A stretch of 64,000 nucleotides of DNA from an uncultured Clostridia bacterium (GCA_947631915.1 CANRNC010000007.1:1-64000); one strand, 5' to 3'. Counted from the first letter of the stretch, positions 33,669-44,449 are shown. The notes: a model not told the origin generated them from the letters alone. Program-made: numbers and translations.

Positions 33669-35753
33669 TTATACCATTGACTGCATAGCTGACATTGTTG
33701 ATCCCATATTCATAAGACCTAAAGCAACTAATGGTGCTATTAGATAACCTACAAATAGTACTATCATTGGTGCAAAACCGAATACCTTACCAACCATACC
33801 TCTCTTACTAATTAAACGTTCATTTGATTCTTTTCTTTTTTCTTGGTAATATTCTCTTTCTGTTTCTAACTCGTCAAATGCTTCTTTTATTGGTATCTTT
33901 TCAACTGCAGCTTGTAAACTTTCTACTATACCAACAAATTGTGGAAATGTAACATCTTCTTTTAAGTCTTCTAGAGCTTCCCATGCTCCACTTTCATAGT
34001 TGTTAACACATTTCGAAATTGGAACTCTAAATATATTAGAATACCTTTCCATCCATTCCAATATCATTTCAACATTTACTCTTTCAATTTTCATAAGCAT
34101 AAGGATAATTGTTTGGAATTGCATTACTTCGTCTTCCATTTCCAACTCTCTCATCTTTTTTTGGAAAATTAATAAAATATTTGGAAACATATATGCTATA
34201 ACGCTAAATCCCATTGCTATTAATACTTCATACCATTGAATTTGGCTTTCAGCATTTATAGTTTTTAGTTTAGCATATACTCTGTCTGTAGCTGTGTTTA
34301 ATGTCTCTTCGTCTGCTTCTTCATAATAGCTTGTTAGAGATAACTCTATTTTTATTGTTTCTTTTTTAACATTATTATTTCCCTTAAATTTATCTAATAT
34401 CTTGTTATCGACTTCTAGTATTTTTTCACCCTGCTTTTTTTGTGAATTAGACATCATCATTGACGTTGTTCCATCTTCTAATAAAACTTCTTCATAAACC
34501 CATTTTGTTGCTACACCATGTATATAAACAAACATTAATAATGATACCAAAAATGTTGCTATTGCCATTATTATTTTATTTACATACATCCATTCTATTT
34601 TTTGAGATGAAGCTGAATCTTTAAGCAATTTTGTCGTTTTCATATATTCTTTTGTTTTCTTTTTAGGCATAAATGCATCTACAACTACTTTAACCATTGG
34701 AATTTTATATAGTTTATCTTGCCACGGATGTTCATTTCCAATTTCTACAGCATTGTTTTTAGTTGTATCTTTTACTTTCCTAATCATTATATAGCATATT
34801 ACTGTTAAAACTAAAACTATTAATTCAGCTATAGTTCCAAGTTTACCATTGTAAAATCCTCCTACGAATGTAAAGTTTGAAATAGCCCATGCTTTTAATG
34901 GTTCTAATAGTAATACTGCTATTAAAGCTATAACAGATAAACTTTGAAATACATAATCTAATTTATCTCTTTTTAATATCTCTAGTTGCATCTCTTGTGT
35001 AATATTATTAAGATTTTTTAAGTATTGTGATGCACCTGTACTTGTTTTTCTATCACCAAATTCTTTTGTTAGATATGATATACCTGCGAATTCTTTTAAA
35101 TAACTATTAGGTGCAATATCATAATATTTTTCTAATTCAGTTTCAGGATCATCTGAAATCAATATTTCATATATCTTTTCAGCTTGTAACGCAACTTCAT
35201 CTTCGTTAGTCTGTGCTACTTGATATATTGCTTCCTCAATCATGCTTGATTCATGGAAAGCATGTCTTATCTCGGCAAAAAAGTTGACTTGTTGTTTTAA
35301 TAATTTATTATCTAATTTATTTACATTTCCTTCTACTAATGATTCTACTACGAAAATTTCAAACAATAATAGAATTGCCATTAATAAAATATTGCTTGAT
35401 GTTAATGCAATTATAATAATAGTTAGAGGTACTAACCATATAAGTGCCTTTGTTAAAGATGACGATGCTTGTTTTCTAGTTTGATACTCATCTTGTATAT
35501 TTATTATCTCTAATCTCCTTCTTAATTTAAGAAGATATCTCTTTAGCCCCGGGATTTTCATATAAATCATATATAATTTCATGTATAAAACATCTAGTGA
35601 AAATTTATTAGTCTGTGTTCCTTGTTTTAATTGTTTTGCTAATTTTCTATCGCCTTGATCTAATTTTTTCATTATATTAATATATGCAATGACTATAAAT
35701 ACAAAGATGGCTATAGCTCCAATTAAAACATATTTTAATAAGTTGGTTGACAT
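33669..35753 (-). CDS. Fused TadB/TadC-like (two T2SSF-like halves) pilus assembly membrane protein
   Basis: 694 aa; two halves each with a soluble T2SSF-like segment followed by TM pairs; directly downstream of the CpaF-like ATPase. Confidence 0.7.
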   Translation of the reverse strand: MSTNLLKYVLIGAIAIFVFIVIAYINIMKKLDQGDRKLAKQLKQGTQTNKFSLDVLYMKLYMIYMKIPGLKRYLLKLRRRLEIINIQDEYQTRKQASSSLTKALIWLVPLTIIIIALTSSNILLMAILLLFEIFVVESLVEGNVNKLDNKLLKQQVNFFAEIRHAFHESSMIEEAIYQVAQTNEDEVALQAEKIYEILISDDPETELEKYYDIAPNSYLKEFAGISYLTKEFGDRKTSTGASQYLKNLNNITQEMQLEILKRDKLDYVFQSLSVIALIAVLLLEPLKAWAISNFTFVGGFYNGKLGTIAELIVLVLTVICYIMIRKVKDTTKNNAVEIGNEHPWQDKLYKIPMVKVVVDAFMPKKKTKEYMKTTKLLKDSASSQKIEWMYVNKIIMAIATFLVSLLMFVYIHGVATKWVYEEVLLEDGTTSMMMSNSQKKQGEKILEVDNKILDKFKGNNNVKKETIKIELSLTSYYEEADEETLNTATDRVYAKLKTINAESQIQWYEVLIAMGFSVIAYMFPNILLIFQKKMRELEMEDEVMQFQTIILMLMKIERVNVEMILEWMERYSNIFRVPISKCVNNYESGAWEALEDLKEDVTFPQFVGIVESLQAAVEKIPIKEAFDELETEREYYQEKRKESNERLISKRGMVGKVFGFAPMIVLFVGYLIAPLVALGLMNMGSTMSAMQSMV

Positions 35754-35784
35754 CTTTAATTAGGCCCTCCTTTCTTGAGTTGAG

Positions 35785-37689
35785 TTATACTTTACTTGCT
35801 TCTCTTTTTTTGGTTTTGCTTCCCCAATGCTTTGCTATAAAAGCATCAAATTCTTCTACATCTGCATCATCCATGTTCATTCTCATTTCTTCTATGTTCT
35901 TATCTGAAATTTTATTCGTTAATACATATCCATCTCCTCTAAATTCTAGTATGTTAACATAGTCATATGTTTGTCTATCTGTAACATTTTGGAAATAGTT
36001 TGTAGCATTATCCATAAATTTCTCTATTTTTCCTTCTAAAGTTTTTTCATTTCTATAATCTCTTGTATATGGATTTGCATTCTCTATTGGAACACATTCG
36101 GTTACTCTTTCTATGTATCTTCTTCCTCTAAAATCTTTTACTAGATGGATGTCAAAGTTTAATACTTGTATAACTTGTTCCTCTGCTGTTTTTTCATCTT
36201 TAAATACACCAGTTCTTAGCATTGAGTTTCTTAATGCTGTAACTAAATTTGGAAATGTTTTAGCATGGTGTGTAAATAATGTGAATTTAGAAGCAACTTG
36301 AGCTGCTTGTATCATCCAAGATGCTACGGGGTCAGTAGCAACCTCACCTATGATGTTAACAGAACCATCAGTCTTTTTCTGAACGTCCAATCCCTCTTGT
36401 CCTGAAACCGTTTCCGTTTCTCTTAATGATAAAATATTTCTTGTAGGATATATTTTCCTTAAGTGTAACTCGAATGCGGTTTCCTGAACCCTTATATTCA
36501 TAGTTTCATAAATATTCTCTATCATTGCCATAAGCATTGTTGTTTTACCACAACCTTGCTCTCCTGTAAGAGAAATAATTCTTGCCCCTTTTACTAAAAA
36601 TTTTAATAAATCTATAGCTTCATCTTTACCGTCACATGTAATAATTTGCTCTAATGTCGCACGTTTTACATCGAATTTTCTTACGAAGAATGCCCATGTT
36701 TCTGACATACTTGGTCTAACAACAACAACACGTGAACCGTCTTTCATTTCATTAATTTTATAACCATTTGAATCTGATAATTGTCCTGGGTTGTTGTATT
36801 TATATATGTTTTGGCATACTCTTTTTAATTCACTTTCACTTCCAAATGAAAGAAAAGCTAATCTTATTGACTTTCCTTGGAAAAATATCCATATACTATC
36901 ACATGCTCTTGGCACCTTATTATCTAGTATTTGTCCTAAATAATCTCCATCTGTTTGTGCTACTTGGCTCAAGAAAGATTCTGGCAATCCAGAAACACCT
37001 CCAGATACACCATCTATATTCATGTCTCTTATTTCATCTATTGCACTATATCCCTTATAATATTGATATATTCTTTGAACTACAACTTCCAATTTTTCAT
37101 TAAACTCTAATTGTAAATTTTCTTTCTCAAATATATCAATTATTTCATCTGCTGTGATTACATATGATGGTTTTGCTTCACCCTCTAAATATTTTAATGC
37201 TGCTAAATTATATTTTTTTATAAATTGTGTCAAAGCCTCATATCCAAATTCCTGTTTATATTTATAAATAAGTATGTCAAATTTATCTTGTGGTGTTAAT
37301 AATGAAGGTATATCAAAAGGAATTGCCTTTGATATGTTAGTTTCATTTACTCCATATTCCTGAAGTAGTAAATCGAACATAATTCCTTTAACATATTTTT
37401 TATCATTAACATCTCCATATGTACATCCTTTTAATGCTTTTTTCAATTCATATTTTTTATTTTTTCTTCTTTTTAATTCTTCTTCTGATAAACCAATATC
37501 ATATAAGTTTACTTTTGTAATTTCATCTAGTCTTCTTTTTATGAATCTTGACATTACATCTAAAGAATATGTTTTGTCATCTACTTCTACATCTTTTTCT
37601 TCAACAGCATTTTTCTTGCTTAAGATAAGTTTATAGATTCCAAAACCAGCAACTACCATCAGTAATAATATCATTATAATATTTATCAT
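35785..37689 (-). CDS. CpaF/TadA/VirB11-family secretion ATPase
   Basis: Walker A SLTGEQGCGKTTML; Walker B region VNIIGEVATDPVASWMIQAAQVASKFTLFTHHAKT. Confidence 0.85.
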   Translation of the reverse strand: MINIIMILLLMVVAGFGIYKLILSKKNAVEEKDVEVDDKTYSLDVMSRFIKRRLDEITKVNLYDIGLSEEELKRRKNKKYELKKALKGCTYGDVNDKKYVKGIMFDLLLQEYGVNETNISKAIPFDIPSLLTPQDKFDILIYKYKQEFGYEALTQFIKKYNLAALKYLEGEAKPSYVITADEIIDIFEKENLQLEFNEKLEVVVQRIYQYYKGYSAIDEIRDMNIDGVSGGVSGLPESFLSQVAQTDGDYLGQILDNKVPRACDSIWIFFQGKSIRLAFLSFGSESELKRVCQNIYKYNNPGQLSDSNGYKINEMKDGSRVVVVRPSMSETWAFFVRKFDVKRATLEQIITCDGKDEAIDLLKFLVKGARIISLTGEQGCGKTTMLMAMIENIYETMNIRVQETAFELHLRKIYPTRNILSLRETETVSGQEGLDVQKKTDGSVNIIGEVATDPVASWMIQAAQVASKFTLFTHHAKTFPNLVTALRNSMLRTGVFKDEKTAEEQVIQVLNFDIHLVKDFRGRRYIERVTECVPIENANPYTRDYRNEKTLEGKIEKFMDNATNYFQNVTDRQTYDYVNILEFRGDGYVLTNKISDKNIEEMRMNMDDADVEEFDAFIAKHWGSKTKKREASKV

Positions 37690-37746
37690 AGTTAATTCCT
37701 TTCCTTTCTAAGCATTTAAAGTAGAGAATGTTAAAAATATTCTTAA

Positions 37747-38589
37747 TCACCCTAGCATATGTAGCTCTTGTAATTTATAAATAATTGCTTCGCAAAAACT
37801 GTTTACCTGTGCTACAAAAAATCCATGTTCTTCTTCTAAAGTTGCTCTTCTTATTTTTGGATTTAAAACAAATTGATCTATTGTACCATCTTGTAACGAA
37901 TCACTATACATTAAATCATATGGTACTGTGTATAGGTCTTTCTTAATTCTTGAATTTCTCATTATGTTTTTTACATTATATTTTGAATTTTTCTCATATC
38001 TATTTAATAAATATAAAACGTTTCTTCCTCCCACTACTTTTTCTATTTTTTGAGTCTCTACCATTTTTTCTATTTCTTCAAGTTTTTGTTCCATATTGCA
38101 AATTATCAAATTAGATGTTTCTAATATTTTTTTTGTCAAATCCGAATCCAAGCCTCTGTCTAGATCAACAAATACCATGTCATAAAAGTTATTTGCTATT
38201 TTTAACACATCTGGATAATCATTAAAATCAAATTTTTCATTTTCCTCGTCTTGCGTTTCTTTTTTTCCGACAATTACTTCCAATCTATTTTTTAATACTA
38301 TTTTTGTGAAGTTTCCTATCATTTCTGGTGTTAATTTTCCACTATTTGCTAATTTCATTATTCCCTCTATTCCAGAATTGAATTTTACCTCCTTCAAGCC
38401 TAAAAACTTCATAGCAGCATTTTCAGCTACACCATATGCTTTATCTAAATCCATATCACCTAGTTGAGGTGATATTAGTAGAATTTTATAATTATGCTCA
38501 ACTGCCATTAGAGTCGCCGTTGCTAATAAGGACGAAGTTTGTCCTATATGACCATTTTTGCTATTATTCCAAAAAGTTATTATAGACAT
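37747..38589 (-). CDS. MinD/CpaE-like P-loop protein with divergent Walker A
   Basis: MSIITFWNNSKNGHIGQTSSLLATATLMAVEHNYKILLISPQLGDMDLDKAYG. Confidence 0.6.
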   Translation of the reverse strand: MSIITFWNNSKNGHIGQTSSLLATATLMAVEHNYKILLISPQLGDMDLDKAYGVAENAAMKFLGLKEVKFNSGIEGIMKLANSGKLTPEMIGNFTKIVLKNRLEVIVGKKETQDEENEKFDFNDYPDVLKIANNFYDMVFVDLDRGLDSDLTKKILETSNLIICNMEQKLEEIEKMVETQKIEKVVGGRNVLYLLNRYEKNSKYNVKNIMRNSRIKKDLYTVPYDLMYSDSLQDGTIDQFVLNPKIRRATLEEEHGFFVAQVNSFCEAIIYKLQELHMLG

Positions 38590-38591
38590 TT

Positions 38592-39293
38592 CTATATCCC
38601 TTCCCTTTCTAGCATCTTTATTATTCTTCTCGCTTCCTGCTCTTTAATTTCATCTTTAAATAGCGTAGCAACTAATGTTGCTAAACTGTCTTTATAAAAA
38701 GAACTGATTGTTCTTAACCCTAATCTATATATTAATTGATCATTCATCTCTATATATTTGTCATCTAATATTAATGGAAAAAATATTTGTTCACTATCCC
38801 ATTCCATTTTCGCTTCTGTTGCTAAATAATCTATATATTCATTTTCTGATTCTGTCATTTGCTTTGAGAATATAATTTTAACTAACTTAACAGGATGTTG
38901 AATATTCTTGAAAATTTCAATTCCTTTTCTAATAGAATATAAGTCCATTGCAGTTACAAAACAGTTTATATCATTTTCTTCTGCTCTCATATCATCTATT
39001 GCTTTTTGACTATCAATATTCATTAGTATAACATCATATTCCATTCCTTCTTCTGATGTTCCTATATAATCATATATCTGTTCTATCCTCTTAAATCCAA
39101 CTGCTACATCTATTTCTTCCCATGTTGTTATATATGTCATAGTCGGTTCTAAAGTAGGTACTATATACTTTAATTTCTGTTCTGCTGTTGTGTCTATTAT
39201 TAAAACCTTCTTATTTTTCATTGATAAGATCTTTGCAAGACACATTATTAAGTTAGCTTTATCATATGCTCCAATAAATCCGACTTTTTTCAT
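38592..39293 (-). CDS. ParA/MinD-like fold protein with degenerate P-loop
   Basis: MKKVGFIGAYDKANLIMCLAKILSMKNKKVLIIDTT; no GKT motif. Confidence 0.55.
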   Translation of the reverse strand: MKKVGFIGAYDKANLIMCLAKILSMKNKKVLIIDTTAEQKLKYIVPTLEPTMTYITTWEEIDVAVGFKRIEQIYDYIGTSEEGMEYDVILMNIDSQKAIDDMRAEENDINCFVTAMDLYSIRKGIEIFKNIQHPVKLVKIIFSKQMTESENEYIDYLATEAKMEWDSEQIFFPLILDDKYIEMNDQLIYRLGLRTISSFYKDSLATLVATLFKDEIKEQEARRIIKMLEREGI

Positions 39294-39348
39294 TGTATTT
39301 CTCCTTCTAAATATTCTCGAAATTGTATTCCTTTTATGTGATTAAGTT

Positions 39349-40275
39349 TTACTTTGCTGTACTTGTTGCTTGAGCTGATTCTAATTCCTTCATATAATTT
39401 TTTCTTGATTCCTTTTGTGTTTCAACTTCTGTTGCTGTTCCATTTGATACATTCAATTGAGCTTGTTCTCCTACAGCTGCTACTGCTTGATTTATAACAG
39501 ATGTTCTTCCACCATATAATGTAGCATTATTATATCTTTTTGCTAATTCATCTTTTGCAGTTTGTACAACATTTGGATCATTGTTAATTAATTGTGCTAC
39601 AGAAATCGTTGGCACATATGTAACTGAAGCTGAAGATTGAATTCCTGGTTCAACATAAGTTGTAGCATATAATAAAGCTCCATCTATTTGATATGCTTCT
39701 ACTATTGCGTTTGATAATGTTAATATCTCATCTTCTGAAAGTTTTGTCCACATTGTAACCTCATCAGAATCCACTATTCTAGCTTTTGACACTACGATAT
39801 AATCTTCTCCACTTGGTAATCTTAATCTTATATCAACATAATCATCTATCTCTAAATATGTAGGTAATACTATCATATTAAATTCTTGCTCTCTTGTATC
39901 ATTTTCTGTTACATCTTCTGATTCTACTATCATATCTTCTGATAGTACAGTTCCTAATGGTAAATCTATCTTATATATTGAATTTTCTGTTACTATGCTT
40001 GCATAATTTGCAGTTGTAATTGCTGATACAGGCACTGCATCCTTTGTCACCTCTACAGATTTTAAATCACTCATTTGTACATTAGCTCCAGATGTTACAT
40101 TCATTGATAATACATATACTGTTACTTTCGCGTTTTCTATTACTTCTTTCTCTGTTTTTTCTTGATACATTCTCCATAAAAGAAATCCTATTACAAGTGC
40201 TGCAATTATCATTGTAATAAACATTCCTAATAAAAATGAATTTCTTGCTTTTCTTTGCATTGGATTTGATGCCAT
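39349..40275 (-). CDS. SAF-domain CpaB-like pilus assembly protein
   Basis: N-terminal TM then VTVYVLSMNVTSGANVQMSDLKSVEVTKDAVP..YKIDLPLGTVLSEDMI (SAF/CpaB pattern). Confidence 0.7.
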   Translation of the reverse strand: MASNPMQRKARNSFLLGMFITMIIAALVIGFLLWRMYQEKTEKEVIENAKVTVYVLSMNVTSGANVQMSDLKSVEVTKDAVPVSAITTANYASIVTENSIYKIDLPLGTVLSEDMIVESEDVTENDTREQEFNMIVLPTYLEIDDYVDIRLRLPSGEDYIVVSKARIVDSDEVTMWTKLSEDEILTLSNAIVEAYQIDGALLYATTYVEPGIQSSASVTYVPTISVAQLINNDPNVVQTAKDELAKRYNNATLYGGRTSVINQAVAAVGEQAQLNVSNGTATEVETQKESRKNYMKELESAQATSTAK

Positions 40276-40533
40276 TTCAAATTCCTCCCTTTTTCTACAA
40301 ATAATCTTAATCACTTTATATTATACGCTAGTTTTTTTTTCGTTTCAACAATTTATGACTTTTGTAATACAAAAGTCATATTAATGTAATATTGCCGTAA
40401 CATTTATAATCCTTATAAACTAACACAATATTAATTTTATTATATCGTATATTTATTTTTTAACAATGTATTTATTTTTCATATTTCCCAAATTTTTCTT
40501 GTTTAATTTTATAAATATTGTGCAACATATAGT

Positions 40534-40563
40534 ATGAAATGATTTGGTGACCAAATTGTTTCA
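40534..40563. promoter_or_regulatory. Inverted repeat just upstream of the SASP gene
   Basis: tgaaatgatttggtgaccaaattgtttca. Confidence 0.4.
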
Positions 40564-40597
40564 TAGCAAAACGATCTATTCTAGGAGGTGAATAATA

Positions 40598-40801
40598 ATG
40601 GCAACAAATTCTAATAAAAAATTAGTTCCAGAAGCTATGGACGCTTTAGATAAATTCAAATATGAAGTAGCTAGTGAAGTTGGTGTAACTTTAAAAGATG
40701 GTTATAATGGTAACTTATCTTCAAGAGACGCTGGTAGAATCGGTGGTAACATGGTTAAAAAGTTAATACAACAAGCTGAAAATAATATGGCTAACAAATA
40801 A
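40598..40801 (+). CDS. Alpha/beta-type small acid-soluble spore protein
   Basis: LDKFKYEVASEVGVTLKDGYNGNLSSRDAGRIGGNMVKKLIQQAE. Confidence 0.95.
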   Translation: MATNSNKKLVPEAMDALDKFKYEVASEVGVTLKDGYNGNLSSRDAGRIGGNMVKKLIQQAENNMANK

Positions 40802-40862
40802 GTTAATTACTAGCTTATATTTTAAGCAGGAATATTTTTTCCCACTTTTATGTGAATTACAT

Positions 40863-40895
40863 AAGGGCAGGAATCAAATGTTCCTGCCCTTTTTT
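40863..40895. terminator. Hairpin terminator
   Basis: agggcaggaatcaaatgttcctgcccttttttc. Confidence 0.75.
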
Positions 40896-40926
40896 CTTTT
40901 TATAATTTATAGTTCACACTATTCTT

Positions 40927-41958
40927 TTACCAATTAAATTCTCCGACTACCTCAACTTGTTTATTTCCTTCTACTATCTCACCTATCTCATAGCAATTTA
41001 CTCCTTGAGATTTTATATGTTTCATTATTTTCTCTGCATTTTCTTTTCTAGATACTATTGTTAATCCTACACCTAAATTAAATGTTCTTAACATTTCTTT
41101 GTCTTCTACATTTCCATATTTTTTTATTAATTTGAATATATCTAATATTTGATATTTACTTGCATTGATTCTTGCATTTACATTGTTAGGTAATATCCTA
41201 TTTAAGTTTTCTTTTATTCCACCTCCAGTTATATGTGCAAGTCCTGTAATTATATTGTCTGAAAATAAGTCTTTTATAGTTTTGTAATAACATCTATGGG
41301 GTTCTAGTATTGCTTCTATAAATGTTTTTTCTCCAACCTTTTCTTCTAAAATATTTGGTGATTCTTTCATTATTTGTCTTACTAATGTGTATCCGTTTGT
41401 GTGAACGCCACTTGATTCCACAGAAATTACTACATCTCCTACTTCTATCTTAGAACCATCTATTATATTATCTTTATCAACTATTCCTACTATACTTGAA
41501 GTTAAAATATATGTACCTGCATTTAATACTCCTGGTTGTTCAGAGGTTTCTCCACCTGTCAAGACGCATCCTTGTGCTTTGCATGCTTCTGATACAGCTT
41601 TTACTATCTTGTTAATTGCTACCTTATCCATTTTTCCACAAATAATTGCATCTTGAACTGTTAATGGTTTTGCTCCCATTACTATACAATCATTTATTAA
41701 GTGATTTATCATATCATATGATACATTTTCTAACTTATCATATTGTGCTGCGATTAATTGCTTTGAACCCGGTTCTTCGGTTTTTAATACTAATACTGGA
41801 TTTTTATATTCTTCAAATTTTATATCATATAGTGATGAGAAAGCGCCTATTTTATTTAAAACTCTCTTATTATCAGTTGCTAGACTATCTGCCATATCTT
41901 TCTTTGCTTGATTTGCTTCATCAATATTTACATCATATTTTAAACTTTTATTTTCCAT
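40927..41958 (-). CDS. purM: Phosphoribosylformylglycinamidine cyclo-ligase (AIR synthase)
   Basis: KPLTVQDAIICGKMDKV; VLTGGETSEQPGVL; VISVESSGVHTNGYTLVRQI; HITGGGIKENLNRILP. Confidence 0.9.
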   Translation of the reverse strand: MENKSLKYDVNIDEANQAKKDMADSLATDNKRVLNKIGAFSSLYDIKFEEYKNPVLVLKTEEPGSKQLIAAQYDKLENVSYDMINHLINDCIVMGAKPLTVQDAIICGKMDKVAINKIVKAVSEACKAQGCVLTGGETSEQPGVLNAGTYILTSSIVGIVDKDNIIDGSKIEVGDVVISVESSGVHTNGYTLVRQIMKESPNILEEKVGEKTFIEAILEPHRCYYKTIKDLFSDNIITGLAHITGGGIKENLNRILPNNVNARINASKYQILDIFKLIKKYGNVEDKEMLRTFNLGVGLTIVSRKENAEKIMKHIKSQGVNCYEIGEIVEGNKQVEVVGEFNW

Positions 41959-41984
41959 CTTTAATATCTTTCCTTTCTTAATTC

Positions 41985-43286
41985 CTATACTAACTTTCCT
42001 AATAAATCATATTCTTGAATTCCTGTAATTTCTACATCAACAAAATGTCCTATTAAATCTTTATCTATTGAATTTTTTATGAAAACAACACCATCTTCAT
42101 CTGGTACATCCATATAAGTTCTTCCTATTAAATATTTTCCATCAAAAGATTTTTCTTCTATCAAAGTCTTGTATACATTTCCGATTTTAGTTTTTAGTTT
42201 TTCTTCTGATATTGATTTTTGTAATTTCATTATTTTGTTATACCTTGATTTTTTCGTACTTGGGTGTACTTGGTTTTCCATCTTTTCCGCTGGTGTTCCA
42301 TCTTCTTTAGAATATGTAAATGCTCCTAATTTATCGAATTTAGCATCTTCCACAAATTTATACAACTGTTCAAAGTCATCTTCTGTTTCGCCTGGAAATC
42401 CTACTATTAATGTTGTTCTTAAAATGGCTTCAGGAATTTGTGTCCTAATTCTTTTTATTAATCTCTTTATACTTTCTCCAGTGGTTTTTCTATTCATTCT
42501 TTTTAATACTTTGTCTGAAATATGCTGAATTGGAATATCAAAATATTTGCAGATTTTATCATTTTCTTTTACTACTTGTATTAATTCATCTGTAATACTT
42601 TCTGGATATGCATATAAAAATCTAATCCACTCGATTCCTTTTATTTTTGATATTTCATTTAAAAGTTCTGCTAACCTCTGTTTTCCATATATATCAATTC
42701 CATATTTGGTTGTATCTTGGGCAACTATAATTAATTCTTTTATTCCTTTTTTTGCTAGATTTTTTGCTTCTGATATTATATCCTCAAATTTTCTTGAAAT
42801 ATATGGACCTTGAATCTTTGGTATAGCACAATATGTGCAATGATTACTACATCCTTCGGCAATTTTTAAATATGCCATATTATCCCCTGTTGTAATTACT
42901 CTATCTGCCCATTTCATGCAATCATTTGATGTATCCAACTTCAATAGTTGAGATATAATTTTCCAAAGATTATTATACTCTTTAACTTTTATAAATAAAT
43001 CTACTTCTGGTAAAGCTTTTATCATTTCTTCTTTATATCTTTCAACCATACATCCCATAACTACAAGATATTTACATCTTTCATCCTTATATTGTGCCAT
43101 TTCAAGTATAGTGTCTATTGCTTCTTGTTTAGCTGATTCAATAAATCCGCAGGTATTTATTATAATGATATCAGCATCTTTCTCATTGTTAACAATATTA
43201 AAATTGTGCTTTTTAAATAGTCCTATCACTTCTTCTGTTACTACTAGATTTTTACTACATCCTAATGATACAAAACCTACATTCAT
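41985..43286 (-). CDS. rimO: Ribosomal protein S12 methylthiotransferase RimO
   Basis: MNVGFVSLGCSKNLVVTEEVIG; CSNHCTYCAIPKIQGPYISR radical SAM; TRAM C-terminus. Confidence 0.95.
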   Translation of the reverse strand: MNVGFVSLGCSKNLVVTEEVIGLFKKHNFNIVNNEKDADIIIINTCGFIESAKQEAIDTILEMAQYKDERCKYLVVMGCMVERYKEEMIKALPEVDLFIKVKEYNNLWKIISQLLKLDTSNDCMKWADRVITTGDNMAYLKIAEGCSNHCTYCAIPKIQGPYISRKFEDIISEAKNLAKKGIKELIIVAQDTTKYGIDIYGKQRLAELLNEISKIKGIEWIRFLYAYPESITDELIQVVKENDKICKYFDIPIQHISDKVLKRMNRKTTGESIKRLIKRIRTQIPEAILRTTLIVGFPGETEDDFEQLYKFVEDAKFDKLGAFTYSKEDGTPAEKMENQVHPSTKKSRYNKIMKLQKSISEEKLKTKIGNVYKTLIEEKSFDGKYLIGRTYMDVPDEDGVVFIKNSIDKDLIGHFVDVEITGIQEYDLLGKLV

Positions 43287-43326
43287 TATTTTCTCCTTCT
43301 TGGATCTTTACACTATTTAACATCGT

Positions 43327-43353
43327 AGGGGGCACGGTGCGCCGTTCCCCCTT
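43327..43353. repeat. GC-rich hairpin 'agggggcacggtgcgccgttccccct'
   Basis: Inverted repeat downstream of DUF1292 gene region. Confidence 0.6.
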
Positions 43354-43375
43354 ACCATATACTATTTTCTTCTAA

Positions 43376-43714
43376 TTAATCCTCATCTACAAAATCAAAT
43401 TCATCTTTAAATTTTTCTTTGAATATATTGAATACTTTATTAAGAGTTTCATCATTATCTACACTCACATAAGATTCTTCTTCGTCGGAATCAGTATCTT
43501 CAACTTTTAATATAACCACTTCATCAGCATCTTCACTATCGTTTGCTGGTAATAATACAACGTATTCTTCACCGTCTAATTCAATTAAATCTAAAAACTC
43601 AAATTTAACTTCTTCTCCATTCTCATCATTTAAAACTATGACGTTTTCTAATTCCTCTTCCATTCCATTTTGTTCATTATCCATTATTAATATCATTCCT
43701 TTCTTCAGGTGCAA
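43376..43714 (-). CDS. DUF1292 family acidic protein
   Basis: VIVLNDENGEEVKFEFLDLIELDGEEYVVLLPAND. Confidence 0.85.
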   Translation of the reverse strand: MHLKKGMILIMDNEQNGMEEELENVIVLNDENGEEVKFEFLDLIELDGEEYVVLLPANDSEDADEVVILKVEDTDSDEEESYVSVDNDETLNKVFNIFKEKFKDEFDFVDED

Positions 43715-43776
43715 TCCTATTTCAAATTATTCTTATAGGAAAACTAGATTAAAAACAATCTTTTTACCCTTTTTAT

Positions 43777-44202
43777 TTATAAACTTTTATTCATATATGT
43801 CTCTAATATATATCCTGCTGATATAGTGTCCACTATGTTTCTTTTGCATTTACTATTTACATCGAGCATATTCATAGTTCTATGTGCAGCTACTGTTGTT
43901 AATCTTTCATCCACGGTATCAATTTTTATTTTATTAAATTTGCATTTTAACTTGTGTATAAATTTTTTTGTTATTTCAACTCGTTCAGAACTAGTTCCAT
44001 CCATATTAAAAGGCATCCCTACAACTATTGTGTCAATCTCATACTCATTTATAATTTCCTCTATCCTTTTTAATACTACTTTATCATTACCATTATGATG
44101 TATAGTTTCTAAACCTTGGGACGTTATTTTAAGTGGGTCAGTAATTGCCACTCCAACTCTAGCATCTCCATAATCTATTCCTAATATTCTCATATTATTC
44201 AA
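43777..44202 (-). CDS. ruvX: Holliday junction resolvase-like RuvX/YqgF
   Basis: [56 protein letters not shown]. Confidence 0.94.
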   Translation of the reverse strand: MNNMRILGIDYGDARVGVAITDPLKITSQGLETIHHNGNDKVVLKRIEEIINEYEIDTIVVGMPFNMDGTSSERVEITKKFIHKLKCKFNKIKIDTVDERLTTVAAHRTMNMLDVNSKCKRNIVDTISAGYILETYMNKSL

Positions 44203-44449
44203 CTATTCCTATATAATTTTCTACCATTCTCTCCAATAGTTCATCTCTTTCAATTTGTCTAATTATATTTCTTGCATTCTTATAGCTAGTAATATATGTT
44301 GGATCCCCTGATAAAATATATCCAACTATTTGATTTACAGGGTTATATCCTTTTTCTACTAATGCATCATAAACTTGTTTTAAAGTCTCCTTTGTTTTCA
44401 AATTTCTCTCTTTTTCTAACTTGAAATTCATTGTTTTATCTGTTTCCAT
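44195..44449 (-). CDS. ireB: IreB family (DUF965) regulatory phosphoprotein
   Basis: [51 protein letters not shown]. Confidence 0.93.
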   Translation of the reverse strand: METDKTMNFKLEKERNLKTKETLKQVYDALVEKGYNPVNQIVGYILSGDPTYITSYKNARNIIRQIERDELLERMVENYIGIVE

